A stretch of DNA of 55,016 nucleotides from Bacteroides sp. (GCA_017472925.1 JAFUNS010000006.1:1-55016); one strand, 5' to 3'. Positions 26,432 through 36,076 are shown, counted from the first letter of the stretch. The notes: generated by a model not told the origin, from the letters alone. Numbers and translations: made by a program.

Positions 26432-28432
26432 ATGAAAAAGAGTCTATTATTGATGGTTTGCCTATTGGCAGCTCTGACCTCCTGTACGACAGGAAAGAAA
26501 CAATTGACCGAAGAGGACATGGGAGCTTATCTTTTCGTGTTCTTTAGTGATCCAACTCATAGTTTGTTTATGGCAACCAGCCATGATGGCTATACGTTTA
26601 CAGCGGTAAACGATGGAAATCCGGTAATAGCCGGTGATACCATTGCCGAACAACGAGGCATTCGTGACCCACACATTACACGTGGACCTGATGGAGCCTT
26701 TTATTTGGCGATGACCGACTTGCATATCTTTGGGCAGCGTGTTGGTATTCGTAAAACCCAATGGGATCGTGATGGGGATGCTTATGGTTGGGGAAACAAC
26801 CGCGGATTGGTGTTGATGAAATCATTTGACTTGATTAATTGGACACGTAGCAATGTGCGTGTGGACAAGGCCTATCCTGAAAAATTTGGTGATATAGGTT
26901 GTGCTTGGGCACCCGAAACCGTATATGATGCCAAAGAAGGTAAGATGATGATTTATTTCACCATGCGTATCGGTAATGGCAAGAGCCAATTGTATTACGC
27001 TTATACAGATGATGACTTTACCAAATTGGTGACAGAACCGAAGGTGTTGTTTGAATATCCCGATCCTAAAGTTCAGACATTGGATGCAGATATTACTGCA
27101 TTGCCCGACGGACGTTTCTGCATGATGTATGTGGCACAAACCGGTGAAAGCGGTGTTAAGATGGCCATGTCGGATTCTATCAATGGTGGTTATCAGTTCG
27201 AAGAACGTTGGATTGACTTTGAACCTCGGGCTTGTGAAGCTCCGAATGTATGGAAACGTATCGGTGAAGACAAATGGGTAGTAATGTACGATATCTTCAG
27301 TATTCATCCACATAACTTCGGCTTTGCTGAAACAACCGACTTCAAAAACTTCACTCATTTGGGACATTTTAATGAAGGTGTAATGAAAGCTGTGAACTTC
27401 CAATCGCCGAAGCACGGTTCTGTAATTCAAATTACTAAGGAAGAAGCTACCAGATTGGAAAACTATTGGAAGGAACAAGCCAACAAACCGAAGAAAACAC
27501 GTCGTTTTAGAACAGACATTCCGTTGGATTCTATCCGCTTGAGCGACCCTTGTATTTTGGCTGACAAGAAAACCAATATGTACTATATGACAGGTACCGG
27601 TGGTATGTTGTGGAAGAGCAAGGATTTGGCCTTGTGGGAAGGCCCTTATGAAGTGGCTGCTACTAATCCGGAATCGTGGATGGGAAGAAGACCACAGATT
27701 TGGGCTGCAGAGTTGCACCAATATAAGGATAAATATTACTATTTTGCTACGTTTACCAATAATGCTGTACGTATTGACTCTGTGAAAGGAAATGTGATAC
27801 CTCGTCGTGCCAGTCATGTATTGGTAAGTGATAAGGCTGAAGGACCGTACAGACCGATGGAAGATCCTACTTACTTGCCGGCTCATATGCCGACATTGGA
27901 TGGTACTTTCTGGGTGGATACAGATGGTAAACCTTATATGGTGTATTGCTATGAGTGGTTGCAGAACTGGAACGGTACAATCGAAAAGATTGAGTTGAAG
28001 CCTGATTTGAGTGGCTCGGTGGGAGAAGGCAAGCTTTTGTTCAAGGCCAGCGATTCTCCATGGAGCAAAGAAATGGAGAATGGAAAAGAAATCTTTAACA
28101 AGGTTACGGATGGTCCTTGGTTGTTCAAGACCGGTACCGGTCGTTTGGGTATGATTTGGACCAGTTGGATTTACAAGGATTATACACAAGGTGTGGCCTA
28201 TTCGGAAAGCGGTACATTGGATGGACCATGGGTACACGAGCCGGAACCTATTACTCCTCCTAACTATGGTCATGGTATGTTGTTCCAAACATTGGAAGGC
28301 AAATGGCTGATGTCTGTACATAGCCATAAAGATGTAAATGGAAGATATGTTCGTATTCCACGTCTGTTTGAAGTGGATTTGTCGGGCGACAAGTTGGTAT
28401 TGGGAGAACCTTATCATCCTAAGTCTAAATGA
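26432..28432 (+). CDS. Double GH43-type beta-propeller lipoprotein
   Basis: A 666-residue lipoprotein (lipobox AALTSC, Cys19) made of two GH43-like propellers. Domain 1 (about residues 30-340) starts AYLFVFFSDPTHSLFMATSHDGYTF and has GIRDPHITRGPDGAFYLAMTD, where Asp is the canonical base. Domain 2 (about 365-660) starts SIRLSDPCILADKKTNMYYMTGTGG and contains HMPTLDGTFWVDTDGKPYMVYCYEW and NKVTDGPWLFKTGTGRLGMIWTSW. GH43 enzymes with this architecture are mostly exo-acting alpha-L-arabinofuranosidases or beta-xylosidases. It lies 16 bases after GH97. Its N-terminal module resembles those of the next two genes. Confidence 0.88.
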   Translation: MKKSLLLMVCLLAALTSCTTGKKQLTEEDMGAYLFVFFSDPTHSLFMATSHDGYTFTAVNDGNPVIAGDTIAEQRGIRDPHITRGPDGAFYLAMTDLHIFGQRVGIRKTQWDRDGDAYGWGNNRGLVLMKSFDLINWTRSNVRVDKAYPEKFGDIGCAWAPETVYDAKEGKMMIYFTMRIGNGKSQLYYAYTDDDFTKLVTEPKVLFEYPDPKVQTLDADITALPDGRFCMMYVAQTGESGVKMAMSDSINGGYQFEERWIDFEPRACEAPNVWKRIGEDKWVVMYDIFSIHPHNFGFAETTDFKNFTHLGHFNEGVMKAVNFQSPKHGSVIQITKEEATRLENYWKEQANKPKKTRRFRTDIPLDSIRLSDPCILADKKTNMYYMTGTGGMLWKSKDLALWEGPYEVAATNPESWMGRRPQIWAAELHQYKDKYYYFATFTNNAVRIDSVKGNVIPRRASHVLVSDKAEGPYRPMEDPTYLPAHMPTLDGTFWVDTDGKPYMVYCYEWLQNWNGTIEKIELKPDLSGSVGEGKLLFKASDSPWSKEMENGKEIFNKVTDGPWLFKTGTGRLGMIWTSWIYKDYTQGVAYSESGTLDGPWVHEPEPITPPNYGHGMLFQTLEGKWLMSVHSHKDVNGRYVRIPRLFEVDLSGDKLVLGEPYHPKSK

Positions 28433-28447
28433 TAATTATAAGTATTT

Positions 28448-30367
28448 ATGAAGAAAATATTGATGACATTGGCTTGCGCCTTATCTATGGGTGGAGGAAT
28501 GCAAGCGGCTAATCCGGTTGAAGACCAGTGTGTAGCCTATTTGTTTACCTACTTTACAGGTAATCATATCAGTCAAGAAGCAGTATGTTATGCGGTAAGT
28601 ATGGACGGATATTCATATTGGGCATTGAATGATAACAAACCGGTGTTAGATTCGAAAGTAATCAGTTCTACCGGTGGAGTGCGCGACCCTCATATCCTTC
28701 GTTGCGAAGACGGTAAGACATTCTATATGGTATTGACTGATATGGTATCGGACAACGGTTGGTCATCCAACCGTGCCATGGTGATGCTGAAATCTACCGA
28801 CTTGGTAAACTGGAGCCATTCTGTAATCAACATGCAGAAGAAATATGCCGGTCAGGAAAGACTGAAGCGTGTATGGGCACCACAGACCGTTTACGATGCA
28901 GAGGCCGGTAAGTACATGGTATATTGGTCGATGTTGCATGGCAATGGAGCAGATATTATCTATTATGCGTATGCTAACGAAGAATTTACCGATTTAGAAG
29001 GTGAACCGAAACCGTTGTTTTTGCCTAAAAACGGAAAGTCGTGCATCGATGGAGATATCGTTTATAAGGACGGTGTGTACCACATGTTCTATAAGACCGA
29101 AGGTCATGGCAATGGCATTAAAGTCGCTACTACCAAGTCTTTGACTTCCGGTCAGTGGGAAGAACAAGATGACTACAAGCAACAAACTAAAGATGCCGTA
29201 GAAGGAGCCGGAACCTTTAAATTGATAGGACAAGACAAATACATCTTGATGTATGATGTATATATGCGAGGTAAATATCAGTTTACAGAAACGACCGATT
29301 TGAAGAACTTTAAGGTGATAGATAATGATGTGAAGATGAATTTCCATCCTCGTCATGGTACCATTATTCCTATCACTCGTGCTGAATTGAAGCGAATTAC
29401 AGACAAATGGGGCAAGCCGGCCGAATTGGGTGAACTTCCACAGAACCCCATCTTGCCGGGATTTCATGCCGACCCTGAAATTCTTTTCTCCAAGCAGACA
29501 GGTAAGTATTACATCTATTCTACTACCGATGGTCAACCCGGTTGGGGAGGTTGGTATTTTACCGTCTTTTCTTCAAGCAACTTGAAGGATTGGGATTATG
29601 AAGGAGTGATGTTGGATGCTCGTTCTACTCAAGTGCCATGGGCCAACGGAAATACTTGGGCACCCTGTATTGAAGAAAAAATGATTGACGGTAAGTATAA
29701 ATATTTCTTCTATTACAGTGCCAACCCGATTGCCGGAGGTGGCAAACAAATAGGTGTGGCTATAGCCGACCATCCAACAGGTCCGTTCAAGGATTTGGGA
29801 CATCCTATCATTACAGAATCTCCTGTAGGAAGAGGACAACAAATTGATGTGGATGTGTTTACAGATCCAGTATCTGGCAAACCTTACTTGTATTGGGGTA
29901 ACGGATATATGGCCGGAGCAGAGTTGAATACAGATATGGTTTCAATTAAAAAGAATACCATTACCGTCATGACTCCGAAGGGTGGTACATTGAAGGATTA
30001 CGCCTTCCGTGAAGCGGCTTATGTATTCTATCGCAACGGATTGTACTATTTCTTATGGTCGGTAGATGATACCGGTTCACCCAACTATCATGTGGCATAC
30101 GGAACATCGACTTCTCCATTAGGACCGATTAAGGTAGCCAAAGATCCGATAGTATTGATACAAGATGCCAAGAAGGAAATTTATGGACCGGCTCATAATT
30201 CGGTTATCCGAATCCCGGGTACAGATGAATGGTACATTGTATATCACCGTATCAATAAGAACTTTATTGAACGCGAGAAAGGACCGGGATGGCATCGCGA
30301 AGTTTGTATTGACAAATTGGAATTTAATGAAGATGGTACCATCAAACGAGTGGTGCCAAGTAAGTAA
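28448..30367 (+). CDS. Double GH43-type beta-propeller protein
   Basis: A 639-residue exported protein (signal ending about MGGGMQAA). Domain 1 (about residues 28-330) starts CVAYLFTYFTGNHISQEAVCYAVSMDGYSYW and has GGVRDPHILRCEDGKTFYMVLTD. Domain 2 (about 340-635) is a canonical GH43 catalytic unit: NPILPGFHADPEILFSKQTGKYYIYSTTDG (Asp base), WAPCIEEK, FTDPVSGKPYLYWGNG, and FREAAYVFYRNGLYYFLWSVDDTGS with the likely acid Glu. It starts 16 bases after the preceding GH43 gene. It probably releases terminal arabinofuranose or xylose, and both domains keep catalytic Asp positions. Specificity cannot be read from the sequence. Confidence 0.88.
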   Translation: MKKILMTLACALSMGGGMQAANPVEDQCVAYLFTYFTGNHISQEAVCYAVSMDGYSYWALNDNKPVLDSKVISSTGGVRDPHILRCEDGKTFYMVLTDMVSDNGWSSNRAMVMLKSTDLVNWSHSVINMQKKYAGQERLKRVWAPQTVYDAEAGKYMVYWSMLHGNGADIIYYAYANEEFTDLEGEPKPLFLPKNGKSCIDGDIVYKDGVYHMFYKTEGHGNGIKVATTKSLTSGQWEEQDDYKQQTKDAVEGAGTFKLIGQDKYILMYDVYMRGKYQFTETTDLKNFKVIDNDVKMNFHPRHGTIIPITRAELKRITDKWGKPAELGELPQNPILPGFHADPEILFSKQTGKYYIYSTTDGQPGWGGWYFTVFSSSNLKDWDYEGVMLDARSTQVPWANGNTWAPCIEEKMIDGKYKYFFYYSANPIAGGGKQIGVAIADHPTGPFKDLGHPIITESPVGRGQQIDVDVFTDPVSGKPYLYWGNGYMAGAELNTDMVSIKKNTITVMTPKGGTLKDYAFREAAYVFYRNGLYYFLWSVDDTGSPNYHVAYGTSTSPLGPIKVAKDPIVLIQDAKKEIYGPAHNSVIRIPGTDEWYIVYHRINKNFIEREKGPGWHREVCIDKLEFNEDGTIKRVVPSK

Positions 30368-30378
30368 TGAGTCTTTTT

Positions 30379-30411
30379 CGTGTCATCCCAAGCATGGCGA
30401 GGAGTGACACG
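30379..30411. repeat. Short palindrome related to family B, between operon genes
   Basis: CGTGTCA (30379-30385) and TGACACG (30405-30411) enclose CCCAAGCATGGCGAGGAG, similar in wording to the family B repeat at 10772. The GH51 frame is open through it, which creates a false upstream start. Confidence 0.55.
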
Positions 30412-30426
30412 ATTATTTATAGGATT

Positions 30427-32943
30427 ATGAAAAGAATGAGGAAGTTTATTTTAGGTTGTTTGGCTTGCTTGGGAATCTTACCTGTCTCGGCCAGCGTGAA
30501 CGGGGTGATGAATGAACCCGATTCGGTGTATTTATTCTCGTATTGTACGACTTTTGATGAAGGTAAGAGTGGCTTGAAGTTTGCTTGGAGCCAAGGTGAT
30601 GACCAATGGTTCAGTGTAGGCAACGATTGGGCCTATGTGAAGAGTGACTTTGGTCCTTGGGGCAGTTTTAAGAATATGTATAAACCTCACTTGCAACAAA
30701 GTAAGGAGGATGGAACATGGTATTGTACTTGGTATTTGACAAAGGAAGAAGATGCCATGGCTAAAGTGGCATCGAAAGATTTGCTGAAATGGAAATCGCA
30801 ACAATACTTCATGACTTCCGATAAGGGAAAGTATGCAGAGAAGAACTGTTACCCTACCGAAGAAAAGACCATTGTACTGAATGGACAGCAGTTGACCGGT
30901 TGGGCGCAAAAGGTGGCTTATAAACAAGTGCTGGATATGATTCGTTTTGCGGAGCACAAGATGTATCGTGCCCAATTGAATGATGAGCGTACCGAACAGG
31001 ATGGTGTGCGTTTTGCAGGTCTTAAACCGGTAGAAGTTAGTGTAAAGGTGAATGGTGATAAGGCAAAACCCATCAGTGAACACTTGATTGGAATTTTCTT
31101 TGAAGATATCAATTATGCGGCCGATGGTGGCTTGTATGCCGAATTGGTACAGAATCGTGACTTTGAATATTCATCAAATGACCGTCGCAACTGGAATAAT
31201 CAATATGCATGGAGCATAAAGAATGGTAAGGCTGATTTGACCATTGGGGTTGAAAATCCGATTCATGCCAACAATTCACACTATGCGGTATTGGATGTTC
31301 AGCAACCGGGCGCAGCTTTGGTGAATGAAGGCTTTGATGGCATTGTTGTGAAGAAAGGTGAGAAGTACGACTTTTCTTTATTCGGCAAAATGCTGGGAGG
31401 TAAAGGAGGCTTGGTGAAAATAGCCGTATTGAATAAGGATGGAAAAGAAATTGCGCAATCCAAAGTGAAAATATCTTCTGCTGACTGGAAGAAACAGAAA
31501 ACTGTATTGGTTGCAACAGAAGATGCTGCGGATGCCGTGTTGGCTGTTATTCCACAAACGGGTGGTAAGTATGCGTTGGATATGATTTCTTTGTTCCCTC
31601 AAAATACATTCAAGGGACGTAAGAATGGGCTTCGCGCCGATTTGGCACAGGCATTGGCCGATATGAAGCCTCGCTTTGTTCGATTCCCGGGTGGTTGTGT
31701 TGCCCATGGAGACGGTATAGACAATATCTATGACTGGAAAGGATCGGTTGGCGCTTTGGAAGAACGTAAACCGTTGCGTAACCTTTGGGGGTATCACCAG
31801 ACACGTGGATTGGGATATTTTGAATACTTCCAGTTCTGTGAGGATATAGGTGCAGAACCAGTGCCGGTGGTAGCAGCCGGTTTACCTTGCCAGAACTCGG
31901 GTACATGTGCGCATCATTCTCATAATTTGGTAACTTGCAAAGGTCAGCAAGGAGGTATTCCGATGGATGAAATGGATGAATACATTCAAGATGTGCTCGA
32001 CTTGATAGAATATGCCAATGGTGATGCTAAGAAAACCAAGTGGGGTAAGAAACGTGCAGAAGCCGGTCATCCCAAGCCATTCAACTTGAAGTATATCGGT
32101 ATAGGTAATGAAGATATGATTACCGAAGTGTTCGTGGAACGCTTTACTATGATTTATAATGCGGTGAAAGAAAAACATCCCGAAGTGACCATTATTGGTA
32201 CAGTGGGACCGTTCTATGAAGGAACCGATTATGAAGAAGGCTGGGAACTGGCTACCAAGATGGGTATTCCGATGGTGGACGAACATTATTATAATACGCC
32301 GGGATGGTTTATCAATAACCAGGACTTCTATGACCGCTATGACCGCAACAAGTCTAAAGTGTATTTGGGTGAATATGCAGCCCATTTGCCGGGACGTCCT
32401 AATAACATTGAAACAGCATTGGCTGAGGCCTTGTATCTGACTTCGGTAGAACGAAATGCAGATGTGGTAACCATGACATCGTATGCTCCTTTGTTGGCTA
32501 AGGAAGGATATACCCAATGGAATCCCGACTTGATTTATTTCAACAATACGGAAGTGAAACCCACGGTGGGTTATTATACTCAATTGCTTTACGGACAGAA
32601 TGCCGGAACAGAATATTTGGCATCGGATGTTAGAGTAAAAACACGTCAGGATGCTGTGAAGAAGCGTATCGGTGTATCTGTGGTTCGTGATGAGCATACA
32701 GGCGATTTGATTGTAAAGATGGTGAATTTGCTACCGGTCAGCGCTAAGGCCGATATTGCACTTCCTTCGTTGGACGGTATGAAGAAAACAGCCGTGAAGA
32801 CCGTATTGGCAGGCGATCCGAAAGATAAGAATGCCCGTCCGGTAGAATCGGCCATGGAGGTGAATGAAAAGTTCGTATACGAATTGCCTGCTTATTCGTT
32901 TACGGTTATTCGTATACAAAAAGAAATTATAAAGAAGAAATAA
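30427..32943 (+). CDS. GH51 alpha-L-arabinofuranosidase with vestigial GH43-like N-terminal module
   Basis: About 838 residues. I chose the ATG at 30427 because a signal peptide (MKRMRKFILGCLACLGILPVSAS) begins there; an upstream start at 30367 would translate a repeat. Residues ~30-145 (SVYLFSYCTTFDEGKSGLKFAWS...DDQWFSVGNDWAYVKSDFGPWGSFKNMYKPHL) resemble the start of the N-terminal GH43 modules of the two preceding genes but stop after a blade or two. From ~205 comes a GH51 enzyme: ISEHLIGIFFEDINYAADGGLYAELVQNRDFE, RFPGGCVAHGDGIDN, acid/base Glu562 (IGIGNEDM), nucleophile Glu649 (YLGEYAAHL) and a C-terminal beta-sandwich. It should cleave terminal alpha-L-arabinofuranosyl linkages. Confidence 0.9.
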   Translation: MKRMRKFILGCLACLGILPVSASVNGVMNEPDSVYLFSYCTTFDEGKSGLKFAWSQGDDQWFSVGNDWAYVKSDFGPWGSFKNMYKPHLQQSKEDGTWYCTWYLTKEEDAMAKVASKDLLKWKSQQYFMTSDKGKYAEKNCYPTEEKTIVLNGQQLTGWAQKVAYKQVLDMIRFAEHKMYRAQLNDERTEQDGVRFAGLKPVEVSVKVNGDKAKPISEHLIGIFFEDINYAADGGLYAELVQNRDFEYSSNDRRNWNNQYAWSIKNGKADLTIGVENPIHANNSHYAVLDVQQPGAALVNEGFDGIVVKKGEKYDFSLFGKMLGGKGGLVKIAVLNKDGKEIAQSKVKISSADWKKQKTVLVATEDAADAVLAVIPQTGGKYALDMISLFPQNTFKGRKNGLRADLAQALADMKPRFVRFPGGCVAHGDGIDNIYDWKGSVGALEERKPLRNLWGYHQTRGLGYFEYFQFCEDIGAEPVPVVAAGLPCQNSGTCAHHSHNLVTCKGQQGGIPMDEMDEYIQDVLDLIEYANGDAKKTKWGKKRAEAGHPKPFNLKYIGIGNEDMITEVFVERFTMIYNAVKEKHPEVTIIGTVGPFYEGTDYEEGWELATKMGIPMVDEHYYNTPGWFINNQDFYDRYDRNKSKVYLGEYAAHLPGRPNNIETALAEALYLTSVERNADVVTMTSYAPLLAKEGYTQWNPDLIYFNNTEVKPTVGYYTQLLYGQNAGTEYLASDVRVKTRQDAVKKRIGVSVVRDEHTGDLIVKMVNLLPVSAKADIALPSLDGMKKTAVKTVLAGDPKDKNARPVESAMEVNEKFVYELPAYSFTVIRIQKEIIKKK

Positions 32944-32968
32944 TTTGAACTATTGATGAATTAATCTA

Positions 32969-35311
32969 ATGAAAGTAACAAGAATTTTAAGTGTAGCAAT
33001 GGTATTGGCGGCTTCTTTACAAGGAGCTGCCCAAATACCTGTAAAAGTTGAGAGCTTTCCAATCAGTAATGTCCGCCTGACGGCAAGTCCGTTCAAACAT
33101 GCCGAAGAGTTGGACATTCAGTATCTATTGGGTATCAATCCCGACCGTTTGTTGGCTCCTTACTTGAAAGAAGCCGGCTTGCAACCGAAAGCGGACAATT
33201 ATACCAATTGGGAGAACACCGGATTGGATGGACACATCGGTGGTCACTATGTGTCTGCCTTATCGTATATGTATGCCGCAACGGGTAATCAGGAAATCAA
33301 GCGTCGGTTGGATTATATGATCAGTGAATTGCAACGTTGCCAGGATGCAGATGGTTATCTGAGTGGGGTAGTGAATGGTCGCAAGGTATGGAAGGAAATC
33401 AAGGAAGGAAATATCCGTGCATCCGGATTCGGTTTGAACGACGGGTGGGTACCTTTATATAATATCCATAAGATTTTTGCGGGCTTGCGCGACGCTTATC
33501 TGATCGGTGGTAAGGTGGAAGCCAAGGATATGTTGGTAAAGCTTACCGACTGGATGATTGGTGTGGTGGAAAATTTGAGTGACGAACAGATGCAGGATAT
33601 GCTCCGTAGTGAACATGGAGGCTTGAATGAAACCTTTGCAGATGTGGCGGCCATAACAGGCGACAAGCGTTATTTGGAGTTGGCTCATAAATTCTCTCAT
33701 CAACTGGTGTTGCAACCTTTGTTGAAGAAGGAAGACAAACTTACCGGTATGCATGCCAATACACAGATACCTAAGGTGATTGGTTACAAGCGTATGGCCG
33801 ATTTGGAAGGTAATCAGGATTGGAGTGAAGCGGCCCGTTATTTCTGGGAAACGGTGGTAGAACATCGTAGTATCAGTATCGGCGGAAACAGTGTACGCGA
33901 GCACTTCCACCCGGCAACCGATTTCAGTAGTATGCTTACCAGTGAACAAGGCCCGGAAACTTGTAATACCTATAATATGCTTCGATTGACGAAGATGTTG
34001 TACCAAACCAGTGCACAAGTATCGTACATGGATTACTATGAACGAGCTTTGTATAATCACATCCTTTCTACCATCAACCCGATACAAGGTGGTTTTGTGT
34101 ATTTCACTCCCATGCGCTCAGGCCATTATCGGGTGTATTCACAACCGCAAACCAGTTTTTGGTGCTGTGTAGGTTCGGGTATGGAAAACCATGCACGTTA
34201 TGGCGAAATGATTTATGCGCATAAGGACAAGAACTTGTATGTAAACTTGTTTATTCCTTCTACTTTGGATTGGAATGGAACGATGATTGAGCAACAGACT
34301 GCTTTCCCCGAAGAAGAAGGTACTACTTTGGTGGTTTCTCCTGAAAAGGGAAAGAAAGCGTTTGCAATGCATGTGCGTATTCCCGAATGGGCAGATAAGT
34401 CTTCAGTGAGTTTGTCAGTGAATGGCGAATCACAGAAAGTGGAAATAAAGGATGGATATGCAGTAGTAAACCGTACTTGGAAGAAGGGTGACAAGTTGCA
34501 TGTAGCTATGCCGATGCATCTGTATACATTGGGCTTACCGGATGGTTCTTCTAATTATTCCATTATGTATGGTCCGATTGTATTGGCTTCTTCATTGGGT
34601 AAGCAACAACAGGATGGTATGTATGCTGATGATAGTCGTGGCGGTCACATTGCTAACGGTCCCCGTTGGTCATTGCAGAATATGCCGGTCATTGTAGGCG
34701 ATAAGGATAAAGTGATTGAAAAGATACAGAAGGTAGAAGGAAAACCGTTGACTTTCAAACTGTCTGGTGTATATCCGGATAATTACGAAGGAATGGTATT
34801 GCAGCCTTTTTATCAGTTGCACGAATGTCGCTATATGGTGTATTGGCCCGTTATCTCCGAACAAGAATTGGCCGCACGTTTGGAACGTTTGGCGCAAGAA
34901 GAGAAAGAACGTATTGCTCTGGATGCCATTACTACTGATAAGGTAATCTGTGGGGAACAGCAACCGGAAAGCGATCACTTCGTGAAGATGGAACGTTCTA
35001 ATATGGGCGATGACGAGGGAGTGCATTGGCGCGAAACTGCCGGATGGTTCAGCTATCAGATGAAGACCAACGGTAAGAAAGTAAGCAAAGTGCGTGTACT
35101 GTACGGCGCAGATGCCCGACGTGATGCTTATGTCTATGTGAATGACCAACAAATTGGTTCGTTCCCTACTTCTGAAGGAAGAGGGACAATGGTTGCCGAA
35201 TTTGAAATTCCTGCATCCTTGGCTGGACTTTCACAACTGACAGTTAAGATTGCTAAGGGTGAAAAACGGGTTACTCCACATATCTACGAAGTACGATTGA
35301 TAGCAGAATAA
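32969..35311 (+). CDS. GH127 beta-L-arabinofuranosidase
   Basis: A 780-residue exported protein (signal MKVTRILSVAMVLAASLQGAAQ) of the DUF1680/GH127 family. The catalytic zinc site known from Bifidobacterium HypBA1 (Glu, Cys, Cys, Cys, with one cysteine as nucleophile) is fully kept: Glu330 and Cys332 in GPETCNTYNMLRL, and Cys399-Cys400 in FWCCVGSGMENHARYGEMIYAH. N-terminal blocks NPDRLLAPYLKEAGL and GLDGHIGGHYVSALSYMYAATGN match the (alpha/alpha)6 barrel. The C-terminal ~200 residues (from SDHFVKMERSNMGDDEGVHWRE) are an added sandwich domain. It is the last gene of the operon, 25 bases after GH51. The role would be removal of beta-L-arabinofuranose from side chains. Confidence 0.92.
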   Translation: MKVTRILSVAMVLAASLQGAAQIPVKVESFPISNVRLTASPFKHAEELDIQYLLGINPDRLLAPYLKEAGLQPKADNYTNWENTGLDGHIGGHYVSALSYMYAATGNQEIKRRLDYMISELQRCQDADGYLSGVVNGRKVWKEIKEGNIRASGFGLNDGWVPLYNIHKIFAGLRDAYLIGGKVEAKDMLVKLTDWMIGVVENLSDEQMQDMLRSEHGGLNETFADVAAITGDKRYLELAHKFSHQLVLQPLLKKEDKLTGMHANTQIPKVIGYKRMADLEGNQDWSEAARYFWETVVEHRSISIGGNSVREHFHPATDFSSMLTSEQGPETCNTYNMLRLTKMLYQTSAQVSYMDYYERALYNHILSTINPIQGGFVYFTPMRSGHYRVYSQPQTSFWCCVGSGMENHARYGEMIYAHKDKNLYVNLFIPSTLDWNGTMIEQQTAFPEEEGTTLVVSPEKGKKAFAMHVRIPEWADKSSVSLSVNGESQKVEIKDGYAVVNRTWKKGDKLHVAMPMHLYTLGLPDGSSNYSIMYGPIVLASSLGKQQQDGMYADDSRGGHIANGPRWSLQNMPVIVGDKDKVIEKIQKVEGKPLTFKLSGVYPDNYEGMVLQPFYQLHECRYMVYWPVISEQELAARLERLAQEEKERIALDAITTDKVICGEQQPESDHFVKMERSNMGDDEGVHWRETAGWFSYQMKTNGKKVSKVRVLYGADARRDAYVYVNDQQIGSFPTSEGRGTMVAEFEIPASLAGLSQLTVKIAKGEKRVTPHIYEVRLIAE

Positions 35312-35328
35312 CCCGATTGGTAGTGTTT

Positions 35329-35964
35329 TTATACGCCAAACTTCTTCTTGTAATAAGATTGGGCGGTATATAATGCTGCGGCCGGATTGTTTCCTGTTAC
35401 CCTGTCTTTGGTGACTAAGGTGGTAACATAAGCATCCGAATATTTATAGAACAAACTATCATGACCTACGCACAGACCGATGACAACATTCAAGTCGGTC
35501 TGTGCTTCGTTTAACAAACGGGCTTGAAGGATGGGGTTGCACATGGCGGCGCCTATTTCCTCACATTTTTCAGGTATGCCGATAGAAGACTTTGCCTTAC
35601 CTGCCACTTTGCAGATGATGGCATACGCCTCGAATCCGTTGGCACGGAGAATCTTGGCAAAGATACGCGCTTCGTTGATGAGGCCGATGCAGTTGGCAAT
35701 ACCAATCTTCTTCGCCCCAATCTTACGGGCAAACTCCATAATCTCTTGTACACGGGTCCATTGGCAATAGCCCTCGTATTCCACTTCGGCACTTGCCACC
35801 ATGATGTCGTGGTTACGTCCTTCTTCGTATCTTTCCAAGGCCCATTGCAAATCCTCTTTCTTTAAGTGGGTGGTAGGGCAGAACTCCGGATAAGTGCGGA
35901 CTTTGAACTTACAGTTCTGTGTGCCGCAATTCACACATGTATGCTGCATTTCTTTTTCTTTCAT
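35329..35964 (-). CDS. DUF1847 domain-containing protein
   Basis: About 211 residues from the ATG at 35964; an in-frame start at 35997 adds eleven residues and cannot be excluded. The N-terminus HTCVNCGTQNCKFKVRTYPEFCPT is a Cys cluster likely to bind metal. The core IGIANCIGLINEARIFAKILRANGFEAYAIICKVAGKAKSSIG and NVVIGLCVGHDSLFYKYSDAYVTTLVTKDRVTGNNPAAALYT is the DUF1847 pattern with further conserved Cys and His. No signal peptide is seen. The function is unknown. It converges tail to tail with GH127 (17 bases apart), so it is not part of PUL1. Confidence 0.85.
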   Translation of the reverse strand: MKEKEMQHTCVNCGTQNCKFKVRTYPEFCPTTHLKKEDLQWALERYEEGRNHDIMVASAEVEYEGYCQWTRVQEIMEFARKIGAKKIGIANCIGLINEARIFAKILRANGFEAYAIICKVAGKAKSSIGIPEKCEEIGAAMCNPILQARLLNEAQTDLNVVIGLCVGHDSLFYKYSDAYVTTLVTKDRVTGNNPAAALYTAQSYYKKKFGV

Positions 35965-36030
35965 GATTTTGGGTTGTTTTACTTCCACTCGTTCCAACGA
36001 TGTGCTAATTGATTTTATATTAGATTGTTA

Positions 36031-36075
36031 GGGGTGGAAGGAGACACGAAAAACTCCTTCCACTCCTTCCACCTT
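36031..36075. terminator. Hairpin with CCTTCCAC repeats after the HU-like gene
   Basis: GGTGGAAGGAG and CTCCTTCCACC-type words pair across a loop, and CCTTCCACT is also directly repeated. It lies just past the stop of the minus-strand HU-like gene and likely ends its transcript. Confidence 0.5.
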
Positions 36076-36076
36076 T

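Noticed and set aside
26822-28417. Long antisense open frame of about 531 codons over the double GH43 gene
   Set aside because: It lies fully opposite a gene with clear GH43 motifs, and its translation is rich in His, Ile and Phe with no recognisable domain.
30367-30426. Upstream start for the GH51 gene
   Set aside because: It translates the palindromic repeat and puts 20 residues in front of a normal signal peptide.
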